From contig NZ_BBPP01000029.1 in the NCBI RefSeq assembly GCF_000787835.1, positions 43,762 to 107,761 on the forward strand: a DNA stretch of 64,000 bases, read 5' to 3'. The stretch comes from Streptacidiphilus melanogenes. GTDB taxonomy: Bacteria; Actinomycetota; Actinomycetes; Streptomycetales; Streptomycetaceae. The notes under the pieces were generated by a model that was not told the origin of the DNA, ran no database searches, and saw nothing but the letters and a program-made list of their open reading frames with translations. How positions within the stretch are numbered: the first letter of the stretch is position 1; every line of letters starts with the position of its first letter. Below are positions 16,199 to 24,710 of the stretch, piece after piece. The translations under genes and the position numbers were made by a program.

Positions 16199-17230
16199 AT
16201 GCCACCGACCCTGCCCCCGCGACTGCGCCGCCTGCTCGGCCTGCGCCGGGTGCGGATCGGGGTCGCGTTCCTGCTGGTGGTCGCGACCGCGCTGGGCGGA
16301 TGGCTGGGCGCGAGCGCCGACCCCGGATATCCGACGGGGACGTTCCGGATGGCGACCGGCACCCAGTCCGGCGTCTACGCGCTGTACGGGTCGCTGCTCC
16401 AGGCCGCCGTCGACAAGGAGCTGCCGGGGGTGCGGCTGCAGCTGGACCAGAGCGTGGGCGGGCCGGACAACCTGGCCAGGATCGCGGACGGACGGGACGA
16501 CTTCGGCATCGCCACGGCGGACGCCGTCGCGCACTTCACCGGGCCGGGCAAGGACCAGCTACGGGCCGTAGGCGAGCTGTACGACGACTACGTGCAGCTG
16601 GTGGTCCCGACCGACTCCCCGGTGCACAGCATCACGGACCTCAAGGGGCGGGGGCTCCGGGTCGGCACGGGTCAGCACGGCAGCGGGGTGGAGCTGATCG
16701 CCGACCGGGTGCTGGCGCTCGCCGGTCTGAAAGCCGGGCGGGATCTCCAGGAGTTCCCCTACGGCATCGCGGACGCGCCGGCCGCACTGGAGGCGCACAG
16801 GATCGACGCGTTCTTCTGGTCGGGCGGCCTGCCGACCGAGGGCATCATCGCCCTGACCAAGCGCGCGCAGGTGCGGCTGGTGCCGCTCGGCTGGCTGGCG
16901 ACGGGTATGGACCAGGTCGCCCAGCGGACGGACGTGGGCGCGCGCAACACGCAGATCTACCGGACCTCGACCGTGCCGACCTCGGCCTATCCGGACAGCT
17001 CCCCCGACGACTCCGTCTCGACGCTGGCCGTGGCCAACCTGCTGGTGACCCGCGCGAACGTGCCGAGCTCGCTGGTGGAGCGGATGACGCAGGTCGTCAT
17101 GAACAGCCGCGACGCGATCGGGCAGCGGGTGCACTCCGCTCAGCTGGTGGACGTCCGTTCCGCGATCTACACCGAGCCGCTTCCGCTGGCGGAGGGCGCC
17201 CGCCGCTACTACGTCTCCGTCAAACCCTGA
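16199..17230 (+). CDS. TAXI-family TRAP transporter solute-binding protein, orphan
   Basis: 343 residues from ATG 16199; a much longer open frame upstream is antisense to miaB. A short basic N terminus is followed by a hydrophobic segment at about 20-40 without a lipobox, so it is secreted or membrane-anchored. TAXI features are the [15 protein letters not shown] start of the domain, [44 protein letters not shown] and [12 protein letters not shown]. No TRAP permease gene is in the window, so it may instead deliver a signal to a sensor kinase. The ligand is unknown; glutamate-like ligands occur in this family. Confidence 0.82.
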   Translation: MPPTLPPRLRRLLGLRRVRIGVAFLLVVATALGGWLGASADPGYPTGTFRMATGTQSGVYALYGSLLQAAVDKELPGVRLQLDQSVGGPDNLARIADGRDDFGIATADAVAHFTGPGKDQLRAVGELYDDYVQLVVPTDSPVHSITDLKGRGLRVGTGQHGSGVELIADRVLALAGLKAGRDLQEFPYGIADAPAALEAHRIDAFFWSGGLPTEGIIALTKRAQVRLVPLGWLATGMDQVAQRTDVGARNTQIYRTSTVPTSAYPDSSPDDSVSTLAVANLLVTRANVPSSLVERMTQVVMNSRDAIGQRVHSAQLVDVRSAIYTEPLPLAEGARRYYVSVKP

Positions 17231-17258
17231 GCCCTGCCGCCCCCTGGACCCGGCCTGT

Positions 17259-18086
17259 TCAGAGCTCCTCGGCGACCGCTTCGCGCACGGGTTCCGGAAG
17301 GGAGGCGACGGAGGCCTCCAGCAGCAGCGTGGCCTCGTGGCGCATCGCGCGCGCGAGCTCCGCGTCGACGACGGCCTGGGCGAGCGGGCGCATCCGACGG
17401 ACCGCCTCGGCGGCGAGGGCCGCGTCGACGTCGTCGATCGGGGCGGAGCCGACATAGCGCGGGAAGACCTCGACGGCGGCGAAGTGGACGAAGCGGCGGG
17501 CCAGGTGCTCCATGTCGGTGCGCACCTCCTGCAGGTGCGCGATGCTCGCCGCGAGCGGCACGCCGAGCTCGTACAGGCGGGCGGCGACGTCGAGCAGGGC
17601 GGGGCTGGGCACGCGGTAGCGCTCGGGGAGCGCGTCGGCGGACGCCGCCTGCTCCCGTCCGGGTTCCGGCTCCAGCACGCCGAGGCGGACGGCCGCGGCG
17701 ATCGCCTCCGAGTCCCGCAGTCCGCCGAAGCGCGCGGCCAGCTCGGCGCGCTCCAGGTACTCGGGCTGCTCGTCGGACCAGGGCGCGGTCACCTCGGCCA
17801 CCAGCCCGAGCAGGCCGCCGAGGCTGCGGCCGTCCTCCCAGGCGTCGAGCAGTTCCTTGATGCCGGCGAGGGTGTGACCGCGGTCGAGCAGACCGGCGAT
17901 CAGGCGCAGCCGGTCCAGATGGCTGTCGTCGTAGACGTTGGCGCGGCCGCGCCGGTCGGCGCGCGGCAGCAGGCCGCGGTCCTGGTAGGCGCGGACGTTG
18001 CGGACGGTCGTGCCGGCGGCCTGGGCCAGGTGGTCGATGAGGTACTCCCGGCGCGGGCCCGGCACTCTGCCCATGGCGTCGGTCAT
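17259..18086 (-). CDS. MerR-family transcriptional regulator
   Basis: 275 residues. The N-terminal winged helix-turn-helix spans about residues 12-85 (YLIDHLAQAAGTTVRNVRAYQ, then GLLPRADRRGRANVYDDSHLDRLRLI). The C-terminal 190 residues are helical with no cysteine-based metal site, unlike MerR/SoxR sensors. It is convergent with the TAXI gene, 28 bases apart, and lies 59 bases downstream of the alpha/beta hydrolase on the same strand, possibly cotranscribed. Effector unknown. Confidence 0.85.
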   Translation of the reverse strand: MTDAMGRVPGPRREYLIDHLAQAAGTTVRNVRAYQDRGLLPRADRRGRANVYDDSHLDRLRLIAGLLDRGHTLAGIKELLDAWEDGRSLGGLLGLVAEVTAPWSDEQPEYLERAELAARFGGLRDSEAIAAAVRLGVLEPEPGREQAASADALPERYRVPSPALLDVAARLYELGVPLAASIAHLQEVRTDMEHLARRFVHFAAVEVFPRYVGSAPIDDVDAALAAEAVRRMRPLAQAVVDAELARAMRHEATLLLEASVASLPEPVREAVAEEL

Positions 18087-18145
18087 GGCGTCCTCCTCCG
18101 CTCCTGCCGCGTGCCCGGTGGCATGCGACGCGCCGTCAGGCGCCG

Positions 18146-19132
18146 TCAGAGCGCCGGATGGGGGTGCCCCAGGCCGAAGGCCGGGGGCAGGTCCGCGCGG
18201 TGATCGCGGCCCACCGACGGGATGCTACCTACGCGTACGGCATCGACGAACTCGGTGATCAGGTCCGCGAGCACCTGTGGGCGGGTGAGGGGCAGCCAGT
18301 GTCCCGCGTCCACGGTGTGCCGGCGCAGCACCGGTGTCCACCGATCGAGGTCGTCGTAGAGGCGCGCGGAGAGGAACGGGTCACGCTCCGGGAGGACGAG
18401 CTGGACCGGCACGTGCGCCACCCGGTCGGGGCGCGGCTTGCGGGCGCGACGGCGGGTGTTGGCCCGGTAGAGCCACAGGCCGTTGGCGGCGTCGCGGGCC
18501 AGCGTCGGCGCGGGGTGCCCCGGCACGCGGGTCCGCTCCAGGGCGCGCCAGACGGCGGCCCAGCCGCCGTGGGCCAGCGGTCCGCGCCAGAACGCCTCCG
18601 GCAGGCGGGGAAGCTGGAAGGCCGTGATGTACCAGGAGCGCAAGCCCTGCTCGAACAGGGCGCGCAGATCCGCCGCACTCCGGCGGCCAAGGCGCGTACG
18701 CGCCCAGAGCGCGGCGTGGTCGAGGCACGGGCCGCCGATGCTGGTGAACGACGCGAGCCCGCCCTGCAGGCGCGCGGACGTCGCGAACTCCCAGCCCTGC
18801 ACCGACCCCCAGTCGTGGCCCACGAGGTGCACCGGCCCGTAGGGGGCGAGCGCGTCCAGTACGGCGAGGAAGTCCTCCTCCAGCCGCTCCAGCGTGTAGC
18901 CCGCACGGGCGGGCCCGAAGGGCTCGGTGGAGCGGCCGGTGCCGCGGGTGTCGTAGGCGACGACGTGGTAGCGCTCCTTGAGGCGGCTCATGACGGGTTC
19001 CCAGAGGTCCCGGCAGTCCGGGTAGCCGTGCAGGAACCAGACCGTCGGCCGCAGCGGGTCCCCCGCCTCCACCACGGCCAACTCCACGCCGTCGTCGGTG
19101 ACGACCCGGTGCTCCCGCGCCCCGTCGATCAA
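18146..19132 (-). CDS. Alpha/beta-fold hydrolase of the epoxide hydrolase group
   Basis: 328 residues from a TTG at 19132, 4 bases after GGGAGG; a GTG at 19171 without a ribosome site would add 13 residues. Motifs: oxyanion HGYPD (about 38), the nucleophile elbow GHDWGSVQGWEF with Asp rather than Ser (about 110), and a late histidine in VDAGHWLPL. The Asp nucleophile and HGYPD point to epoxide- or haloalkane-type hydrolysis. In other actinomycetes this domain is often fused to a short-chain dehydrogenase; here it stands alone. The last 12-16 residues are encoded by a dispersed hairpin element and so are unlikely to be part of the fold. Confidence 0.8.
   Translation of the reverse strand: MIDGAREHRVVTDDGVELAVVEAGDPLRPTVWFLHGYPDCRDLWEPVMSRLKERYHVVAYDTRGTGRSTEPFGPARAGYTLERLEEDFLAVLDALAPYGPVHLVGHDWGSVQGWEFATSARLQGGLASFTSIGGPCLDHAALWARTRLGRRSAADLRALFEQGLRSWYITAFQLPRLPEAFWRGPLAHGGWAAVWRALERTRVPGHPAPTLARDAANGLWLYRANTRRRARKPRPDRVAHVPVQLVLPERDPFLSARLYDDLDRWTPVLRRHTVDAGHWLPLTRPQVLADLITEFVDAVRVGSIPSVGRDHRADLPPAFGLGHPHPAL
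18158..18194 (+). repeat. Streptomyces-type dispersed hairpin element, copy 1
   Basis: A GC-rich palindromic element built around CCAGGCCGAAGGCCGGGGG. It matches, in the opposite orientation, the element at 24681-24710. It overlaps the 3' end of the hydrolase gene and encodes its C-terminal tail. Such elements are frequent between genes in Streptomyces as I remember; here it may also act as a terminator. Confidence 0.65.
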
Positions 19133-19280
19133 TGGCCCTCCCCAGGCACCGGCCGAGCCAGACGCTGACACCGGCCAATGTCGCAGTGCTCGATGGCTTG
19201 GTCAATGCTCACGACAAACTGCCGACGAGGGGCGGGCACCGTGGCCGCCGGGGCCGGCCCTGCTCCGCCGCCGGGCCGGC

Positions 19281-20681
19281 TCAGTCCGTCGGGAGGGTGA
19301 AGGTGACCGTCAGGCCCGTGGGCTGCTGGGCGGCGAAGGCGATGCTGCCGCCGTTGGCCGTCAGCAGGGCCCGGGCGATGGAGAGGCCGAGGCCGGAGCC
19401 GTCCGTGTTCTGGTGGCGCGGGCTGCGCCAGAAGCGGTCGCCGATGCGGGCGAGCTCGTCCTCGTCCAGACCGGGTCCGCCGTCCGTGACGCGGATGAGG
19501 ACCTCCGAACCCTCCACCGCCGCCTCGACCCGGACGGCGTCGCCCGCGGGGGTGAACTTGAGGGCGTTGTCCAGCACCGCGTCCAGGGCGCTGCCCAGGC
19601 CCACCGGGTCCGCCAGGGCGAAGAGCGGGCCGCCCGCAGGGGTGCAGACCAGGGCGACCCCGCGCTCACGCGCGAGCGCCCGCCAGCCCTCGACGCGGTC
19701 GGCGACGATGCCGCCGACGTCGCAGCGCTCCGCGACCGGCCGGGCGTTCTCCGCGCGGGCGAGACCGAGCAGGTCGTCGAGGACCTGGGCGAGACGGCGG
19801 CCCTCCTCGCGCACGCCGGACATCTCCTCGTCGTGCCCCTCGGGCAGCTCCATGCCGAGCACCTCGACCCGCAGCATCAGCGCGGACAGAGGGTTGCGCA
19901 GCTGGTGCGAGGCGTCCGCGACGAAGGCCCGCTGCTGGTCGAGGACCTCCTCGACATGGTCGGCCATCTCGTTGAAGGAGCGCGCCAGCCGGCGCAGCTC
20001 GGGCGGCCCGCCGGCGGGGGCGACGCGCGAGGCGAGCCGACCGGTGGCGATGTCATGGGTGACCTTGTCCAGGTCGTGGACCGGCCGCAGCACCCAGCGC
20101 GTCAGCGCGACCGCGACGCCGACGGCGAAGAGGACCGCGAAGGCCTCGCCGCCGATCAGCCAGAGCCAGGCGCTGAAGACCCGTGCCCGCAGCCCGTCCG
20201 TGGGCGACTCGGTGACGATCACCGCCACCACGTCGCCGTCCCAGATCACCGGCGAGGCTATGACCAGGCGGGCCTCGCCGCCCTGCCACGGCCAGACCTG
20301 GGCGGGGTCGTCGCTTCGGCGACCGTCCAGGGCCTCGCGGAACGGCTCGGCGGACGGGCCGTCGAGGGCGTTCGTCCAGGTGGAGGGGTAGGCGTAACGG
20401 GCTTGGCCGTTGAGGTCGAAGACGCCGGCCCAGATGCCGTATACGGCGTGATAGCGGTTCAGCTCCGTGCTGAGGGTGCGCTTCTGCTCGCTCGCCGCGG
20501 CCGAGTCCGCCTGCCCGAACGGGTTCTGGGCCAGCGCGGCGAAGCGTGCGGTGTCGTCGATCCGGTCGACCACGACGCGCTGCTGCTCACGCTGCGCCTC
20601 GCTGGCGGCCAGCGGCAGGCCGAGGGCGAGCAGCACGCACGCGAGAAGTGCGAGCAGGATGCCGAGGAGGCGGGTGCGCAT
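19281..20681 (-). CDS. gluK: Two-component sensor histidine kinase, probable GluK
   Basis: 466 residues, membrane-bound. TM1 at about 5-25, an extracytoplasmic sensor region of about 130 residues, TM2 at about 158-182, HAMP (ALTRWVLRPVHDLDKV), HisKA with FVADASHQLRNPLSAL (His about 256), and HATPase boxes N (LDNALKF), G1 (DGGPGLDEDEL) and G2 (GSGLGLSIA). The ribosome site is weak; the response-regulator stop lies 62 bases upstream. The pair is divergent from a GlnQ-like ATPase, as GluR-GluK is from gluABCD in S. coelicolor, so a glutamate-sensing role is inferred from position only. The kinase core is certain; the name is not. Confidence 0.85.
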   Translation of the reverse strand: MRTRLLGILLALLACVLLALGLPLAASEAQREQQRVVVDRIDDTARFAALAQNPFGQADSAAASEQKRTLSTELNRYHAVYGIWAGVFDLNGQARYAYPSTWTNALDGPSAEPFREALDGRRSDDPAQVWPWQGGEARLVIASPVIWDGDVVAVIVTESPTDGLRARVFSAWLWLIGGEAFAVLFAVGVAVALTRWVLRPVHDLDKVTHDIATGRLASRVAPAGGPPELRRLARSFNEMADHVEEVLDQQRAFVADASHQLRNPLSALMLRVEVLGMELPEGHDEEMSGVREEGRRLAQVLDDLLGLARAENARPVAERCDVGGIVADRVEGWRALARERGVALVCTPAGGPLFALADPVGLGSALDAVLDNALKFTPAGDAVRVEAAVEGSEVLIRVTDGGPGLDEDELARIGDRFWRSPRHQNTDGSGLGLSIARALLTANGGSIAFAAQQPTGLTVTFTLPTD

Positions 20682-20743
20682 ACGGCTACGTCCGGATCGG
20701 TTTCAGTGTCGGTCTCGTCGTGCTCAGGTGTGATCGGTCGCGC

Positions 20744-21472
20744 TCACTCGTGGACCAGGTGATCCGGCACGGCCATCTTGTAGCCGATCCCGCGGACCGT
20801 CTCGATCAGGCCGGGCAGGCCGAGCTTGCGACGCAGGGACGCGACGTGGACCTCCAACGACCGGGCCGTGCCGTCCCAGCTGCTGCGCCACACCTCGCTG
20901 ATGATCTGCTCGCGGCGGAAGACGACGCCGGGGCTCTGCGCGAGCAGGGCCAGCAGCTCGTACTCCTTGCGGGTGAGCGCGACGTCCTCGCCGTGGACGG
21001 TGGCCCGGCGCGAGGCCTGGTCGAGCACGAGCCCGAAGGCGCGGCCGAGCAGGTGGTGCGGTTCCTCGCGCGGCGGCTGGGCCTGCACGGGGACCGGGCG
21101 GGCGGCCGCGTCGCGGCGGGCCACGGCGTGGATCCGGGCCAGCAGCTCGCCCATGTCGTAGGGCTTGACGATGTAGTCGTCGGCGCCGATGTTCAGCCCG
21201 TGGATCCGGTCGCGAACCTCGGCCCGCGCCGTGACCATGATCACCGGGATGCCGCAGCGCCGCCGGATCTGGTCGCAGACGTCGAAGCCGTCCCGGTCCG
21301 GGAGCCCGAGGTCGAGCAGCACCACGCGGAACTGCGGGCGGCCGTCCGGGACGAGGGCGTCCAGCGCCTCGTTCCCCGAACGGGCATGACGGACCTCGAA
21401 TCCGTGTTTGGTCAGCACGGTCACCAGCGCGGCCGCGACGTGCTCGTCGTCCTCGACCAGGAGCAGGCGCAT
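20744..21472 (-). CDS. gluR: OmpR-family response regulator, probable GluR
   Basis: 242 residues from ATG 21472, preceded by GGAGGAG. The receiver domain has acidic pocket VEDDEH, phospho-Asp in VVLLDLGLPDRDG (about 53), Thr in MVTARAE and Lys in YIVKPYDMGEL. A linker follows, then a C-terminal winged helix (LTRKEYELLALLAQSPGVVFRREQI, ending GIGYKM). First gene of the pair with the kinase. A direct repeat 31-48 bases before the start codon could be its own binding site. The assignment to GluR rests on the divergent ATPase gene next door. Confidence 0.85.
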   Translation of the reverse strand: MRLLLVEDDEHVAAALVTVLTKHGFEVRHARSGNEALDALVPDGRPQFRVVLLDLGLPDRDGFDVCDQIRRRCGIPVIMVTARAEVRDRIHGLNIGADDYIVKPYDMGELLARIHAVARRDAAARPVPVQAQPPREEPHHLLGRAFGLVLDQASRRATVHGEDVALTRKEYELLALLAQSPGVVFRREQIISEVWRSSWDGTARSLEVHVASLRRKLGLPGLIETVRGIGYKMAVPDHLVHE

Positions 21473-21502
21473 GGTCACTCCTCCGTCCCGGCTCGCTGCA
21501 CT

Positions 21503-21520
21503 TTCTCCAACAGTTCTCCA
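21503..21520. promoter_or_regulatory. 11-bp-spaced direct repeat upstream of the response regulator
   Basis: TTCTCCA occurs twice with 4 bases between (21503-21509 and 21514-21520). An 11-bp helical repeat is the usual layout for OmpR-family dimers. It lies in the 337-bp divergent gap 21473-21809, which otherwise shows only a TAGAGT hexamer near 21681 as a possible -10 for the ATPase gene. Confidence 0.35.
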
Positions 21521-21809
21521 GCACGCATCCACTCCCATGCGACCGGGTCCGGTCAAGGGGGCGTGGGACGCGTGGGGCGACCGTTACCGAGCTGCGACGA
21601 ACCACCGCATCACGCCGCACGCTCCCGGATCGGCGCATGATCCTCAAATCACCCTCAGAACTGCGGTGCGCCCGCGAACGGCACCGTAGAGTCGACCCGT
21701 GCTCCGCGCGGCTCCCGCCGGGACGACCGCGCGGCACACCCGATCGGCGGCAGCGCAGGTCGGCCGGACCGACCAGCGCCACCAGCCAGTACCCGAGGAG
21801 TGGGACACC

Positions 21810-22583
21810 GTGACCTCCGCCCCCGCGCCGCGCGCCGGGTTCTTGCAACTGCGGGGCGTGAGCAAGCGGCACGGGCTGGTGCAGTCGTTGCACGAGGTGG
21901 ACCTGGAGCTGTCCCCGGGCGAGGTCGTCGCCCTGGTCGGCCCGACCGGCGCGGGCAAGACCACGCTCTGCCGGGCCATCCACGGCGCGGAGCGGATCGA
22001 CTCCGGCGAGATCCTGCTGGACGGCACCCCCCTCGTCGCCGGCGCGCGCGGGCGCGTGCGGCGCACCGCGCGGGCGGACGTCGGCCTCGTGCCGCCGCCG
22101 GAGACCGTCGAACACGCCCTGGTCGCCGCGCTCGACGCGCTCGGCCTCGGCCGGACCGTCTTCGGTGAGCTGACCCGCTGCCAGGTCGAGGTCCGCGGCA
22201 CCGCGCCGGAACTGGCCGCCGAACGCACCCTGGCAGCGCTGCGTCTCGTCGACGCGGACCACGAGTCGAGCCTGCGCAGCCGCCAGCTGAACCCGGTCGT
22301 GCGCGGCCGGGTGGCGCTCGCCCGCGCCCTGGTCCTCGATCCCAAGGTGCTGGTCCTCGACGAGCCGGCCGAAGAACTTCACTGTCTCGCCCGCGAGTTG
22401 GCCTCCGACGGGCGTACCATGCTGATCGTCACCGAGGACCTCGGCTTCGCCCACGCCACGGCGGACCGGGTCCTGTTCATGACCGGCGGCCGCATCGTGG
22501 AGTCCGCGCCGCCGGAGCAGTTCTTCTCGGCGCCGCGCACGTCGAGAGCGAGGGATTTCGTCTCGCGCCTGCGCAGACGGTGA
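21810..22583 (+). CDS. Degenerate GlnQ/GluA-like ABC ATPase, orphan
   Basis: 257 residues from GTG 21810 with GAGGAG 9 bases upstream. The polar amino-acid transporter ATPase fold is clear: LRGVSKRHG, Walker A GPTGAGKTTL (about 52) and Walker B KVLVLDEPAEE. The Q-loop reads VGLVPPPETV without its Gln. The signature LSGGQ is replaced by LNPVVRG. The D-loop region is shortened by about 15 residues (EPAEELHCLAREL). The switch His is replaced by Glu (VTEDLGFAHA). Codon use is normal and the frame is intact. No permease or binding-protein gene follows. It is probably unable to drive transport; a relic of gluA or a repurposed nucleotide-binding protein. Confidence 0.8.
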   Translation: MTSAPAPRAGFLQLRGVSKRHGLVQSLHEVDLELSPGEVVALVGPTGAGKTTLCRAIHGAERIDSGEILLDGTPLVAGARGRVRRTARADVGLVPPPETVEHALVAALDALGLGRTVFGELTRCQVEVRGTAPELAAERTLAALRLVDADHESSLRSRQLNPVVRGRVALARALVLDPKVLVLDEPAEELHCLARELASDGRTMLIVTEDLGFAHATADRVLFMTGGRIVESAPPEQFFSAPRTSRARDFVSRLRRR

Positions 22584-22706
22584 CCCCCTCGGCGTAACCT
22601 CGGCCGGCGACCGGTTCCGCACCCCTGGGCGGCGTGACGCCGCACCGCCCGGGACCGAATGGTTCCCGCGCGCGTGTGAAGTGAACCGGCGTACGCCTGA
22701 CGCTGC

Positions 22707-22736
22707 TTGACGTCGGCACAGGCGATCTGGTCCATT
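22707..22736 (+). promoter_or_regulatory. Possible promoter for leaderless expression of the FAD monooxygenase
   Basis: TTGACG at 22707-22712, an 18-base spacer and TCCATT at 22731-22736 end 7 bases before the ATG, which lacks any Shine-Dalgarno (CATTTCCTTCT precedes it). The -10 match is poor, so this is tentative. Confidence 0.3.
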
Positions 22737-22743
22737 TCCTTCT

Positions 22744-24399
22744 ATGACTGGCCCAGCCCATTCCGGATCCGACCCTGTGATCATCGCCGGCGCCGGTCCC
22801 ATCGGTCTCACCCTGGCGCTCGCCCTGGCCCGGCACCAGGTGCCGAGCATCGTGCTGGACGAGGGCACCGGGGTCGCCCCCGAGAGCTCCCGGTCGACCG
22901 TGCTGCGCACCGACACCGTCGGCTTCCTGCAGCGCATCGGCTACAGCAGGGTCACCGCCGACGGTCGCGGCTGGACCGCCTGGCGGACCCTGCGCCGCCA
23001 CCGCGAACTGCACAGCGTGGAGCTCCAGCACGACGACGTGCTGCACCTGGCCCAGCACCGCCTGCTGCGCGGTCTGCGGGACGCCGTCTCCGCGACGGGG
23101 CTGGTGGAGCTGCTGCCGGAGTCCACCCTGCTGGAGCTGGAGCAGGAGCCGGGCGAGGACGCCGTGAACGTCCACACCCAGCACACCTGGCTGCGCGGCA
23201 GCTTCCTGGTGGGGTGCGACGGGCCGCGTTCCACGGTCCGCAAGCGGCTCGCGTTGCGCTTCCCCGGGCGTGCGGCCGCCGACCACTACGCACTGGCCAC
23301 GATCCGGGCGGACCTGCCGTTCCCCGGGGAGGCGCTGCTGCACCGGGACCAGCCGCGGCAGTCCGGTGCGCCGATCGCGCGCGAAGTCGCGGCGCGACCG
23401 CTGCCGGACGGCGTCTGGCGACTGGACTGGCGGCTGCCGCCGCGCGCGCCCGGTTTCAGCCCGGACCAGCTGATCGAGCAACTGCGGGCCACCCTTGCGG
23501 CGTGGAACGGCGGCAAGGTCCCCGCCTACGAGCTGATCTCCAGCGCGGACTACGTCGTCCAGCAGCGGCTGGCCACCAAGTTCCAGGTGGGCCGGGCCTT
23601 CCTGGCGGGCGACGCGGCGCACCTGCTCGGCTCCCTCGGGATGCAGAACCTCGACGAGGGCCTGCGCGATGTGGACAACCTCGCCTGGAAACTCGGCCTG
23701 GTCTGGCAGGGCTGCGCGCCCGAGCGCCTGCTGACCACCTACCAGGCGGAACGCCGCAGCGCCGTGATCGCCCGGCTGCGGGCCGTGGACCAGGCGATGC
23801 CGCTGCTCCAACCCAGCACCGCCCTGCTGGAGGCGCGCCGCAGCCTGCTCTCCGGGTCGCTGCGCCGCAACGCGCGGCTGCTCTCCGACGGCAGCCTCGG
23901 CACCGGTCGGCTCGGCGGCGCGCCCGCCTATCCGGCCTCCGAAGGCCGTGGCAGCTCGGCCCTCACCCCCACGCTCAGCCCGACCAGCCCGGGCGTGCTG
24001 GTCCCGGACCTCCCCGTGATCACCGCGGACGGGGCCCACGACCGACTGCGCGCCCGGCTCGGCCGAGGCTTCCTGGTCGTCCTCGTCGCGCCCGGCACGG
24101 GCGTGTGGGCGTCCGAGCACTGGCTCGGAGCCGGCCTGATGCCGCAGCTGACGGAGACGACGGAGGGTCTGCCGCTCCCCGCCGAGCTGCTGGTCACCGA
24201 GAGCTACCCGGGCGCCGCCGCCCACAGCGTGCTGCTGATCAGGCCGGACGGGCACCTCGTCGCCGCCGTCGAGGGAAGCCGCCCCGGCGAGCTCTACGAC
24301 CTCGCGGACCGGGCCCGCAGCGCCGCGGCCGAGCTCCCCGTGCCGCGCACCGCGACCGGCGTGAGCGCCCGCGAAAGGCTGACGGCCGGTCAGTCCTGA
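22744..24399 (+). CDS. FAD-dependent aromatic-type monooxygenase
   Basis: 551 residues. The UbiH/PHBH-type flavoprotein fold has GAGPIGLTLALALARH (dinucleotide fold, residue about 16), the second FAD motif LVGCDGPRSTVRKRL (about 160), and GRAFLAGDAAHLLGSLGMQNLDEGLRD (about 285). In the last the usual Pro after GDAAH is absent. A thioredoxin-like C-terminal domain of about 130 residues follows, as in PheA/TetX-like hydroxylases. Predicted to use NADPH and O2 on a small substrate that cannot be named. It sits alone between the degenerate ATPase and the cysteine dioxygenase operon. Confidence 0.85.
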   Translation: MTGPAHSGSDPVIIAGAGPIGLTLALALARHQVPSIVLDEGTGVAPESSRSTVLRTDTVGFLQRIGYSRVTADGRGWTAWRTLRRHRELHSVELQHDDVLHLAQHRLLRGLRDAVSATGLVELLPESTLLELEQEPGEDAVNVHTQHTWLRGSFLVGCDGPRSTVRKRLALRFPGRAAADHYALATIRADLPFPGEALLHRDQPRQSGAPIAREVAARPLPDGVWRLDWRLPPRAPGFSPDQLIEQLRATLAAWNGGKVPAYELISSADYVVQQRLATKFQVGRAFLAGDAAHLLGSLGMQNLDEGLRDVDNLAWKLGLVWQGCAPERLLTTYQAERRSAVIARLRAVDQAMPLLQPSTALLEARRSLLSGSLRRNARLLSDGSLGTGRLGGAPAYPASEGRGSSALTPTLSPTSPGVLVPDLPVITADGAHDRLRARLGRGFLVVLVAPGTGVWASEHWLGAGLMPQLTETTEGLPLPAELLVTESYPGAAAHSVLLIRPDGHLVAAVEGSRPGELYDLADRARSAAAELPVPRTATGVSARERLTAGQS

Positions 24400-24412
24400 T
24401 GGCGGACGTTCC

Positions 24413-24441
24413 TTGACGATCACCTGGGGCCGTGCTCTACT
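24413..24441 (+). promoter_or_regulatory. Promoter of the cysteine dioxygenase leader
   Basis: TTGACG (24413-24418), a 17-base spacer and TCTACT (24436-24441). The predicted start of transcription falls at or next to the ATG at 24448, so the leader reading frame would be translated from a leaderless transcript. Confidence 0.7.
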
Positions 24442-24447
24442 CGCGGC

Positions 24448-24558
24448 ATGGGGATCACCGTTCTGCTGCCCGCCCGCAGCACGCGCCGACCGGACGCCGT
24501 CCGGTGCCCCCACCTGTGTTGCACCTCGTTCTGCGCGTCGTTCTGTACCCAGGGCTGA
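24448..24558 (+). CDS. Cysteine-rich 36-residue leader peptide (uORF)
   Basis: ATG 24448 to TGA 24556-24558, placed 6 bases after a good -10 hexamer and without a Shine-Dalgarno, hence probably leaderless. Cysteines are at positions 20, 24, 25, 29 and 33 of 36, against very low Cys use in the surrounding proteins; Cys24 and Cys25 are adjacent. Two hairpins begin 16 and 35 bases after the stop, and a third lies nearer the dioxygenase gene. The arrangement fits ribosome-mediated sensing of charged Cys-tRNA controlling the cysteine dioxygenase-rhodanese operon 206 bases downstream. The peptide itself probably has no function. Confidence 0.7.
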   Translation: MGITVLLPARSTRRPDAVRCPHLCCTSFCASFCTQG

Positions 24559-24573
24559 CCTGACGCCCGGCTG

Positions 24574-24607
24574 GAGAAGCACGCTTCTCGCCGCCGTCAC
24601 GGACGGC
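24574..24607 (+). promoter_or_regulatory. Two adjacent hairpins after the Cys-rich leader (attenuator-like)
   Basis: GAGAAG-CACG-CTTCTC at 24574-24589 and GCCGTC-ACG-GACGGC at 24593-24607, the second followed by CCTTC. A ribosome held in the Cys-codon cluster or at the leader stop would be close enough to alter upstream folding. No competing antiterminator pairing was worked out. Confidence 0.5.
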
Positions 24608-24680
24608 CCTTCACCCGGCATCCCACGCCGCCGCGCCACCTGACCCGACCGCAGCCGCGCCTTCACGCGCCCGCGCGGTC

Positions 24681-24710
24681 CTCCCCCAGCCTTCGGCCGG
24701 GGGTATCCCA
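24681..24710 (+). repeat. Streptomyces-type dispersed hairpin element, copy 2
   Basis: CCCCCAGCC-TTC-GGCCGGGGG forms a strong hairpin with flanks like those of the element at 18158-18194 in reverse orientation. It lies 54 bases before the cysteine dioxygenase ATG, inside the 205-bp stretch between leader stop and gene, and could contribute to transcription termination or pausing. Confidence 0.7.
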
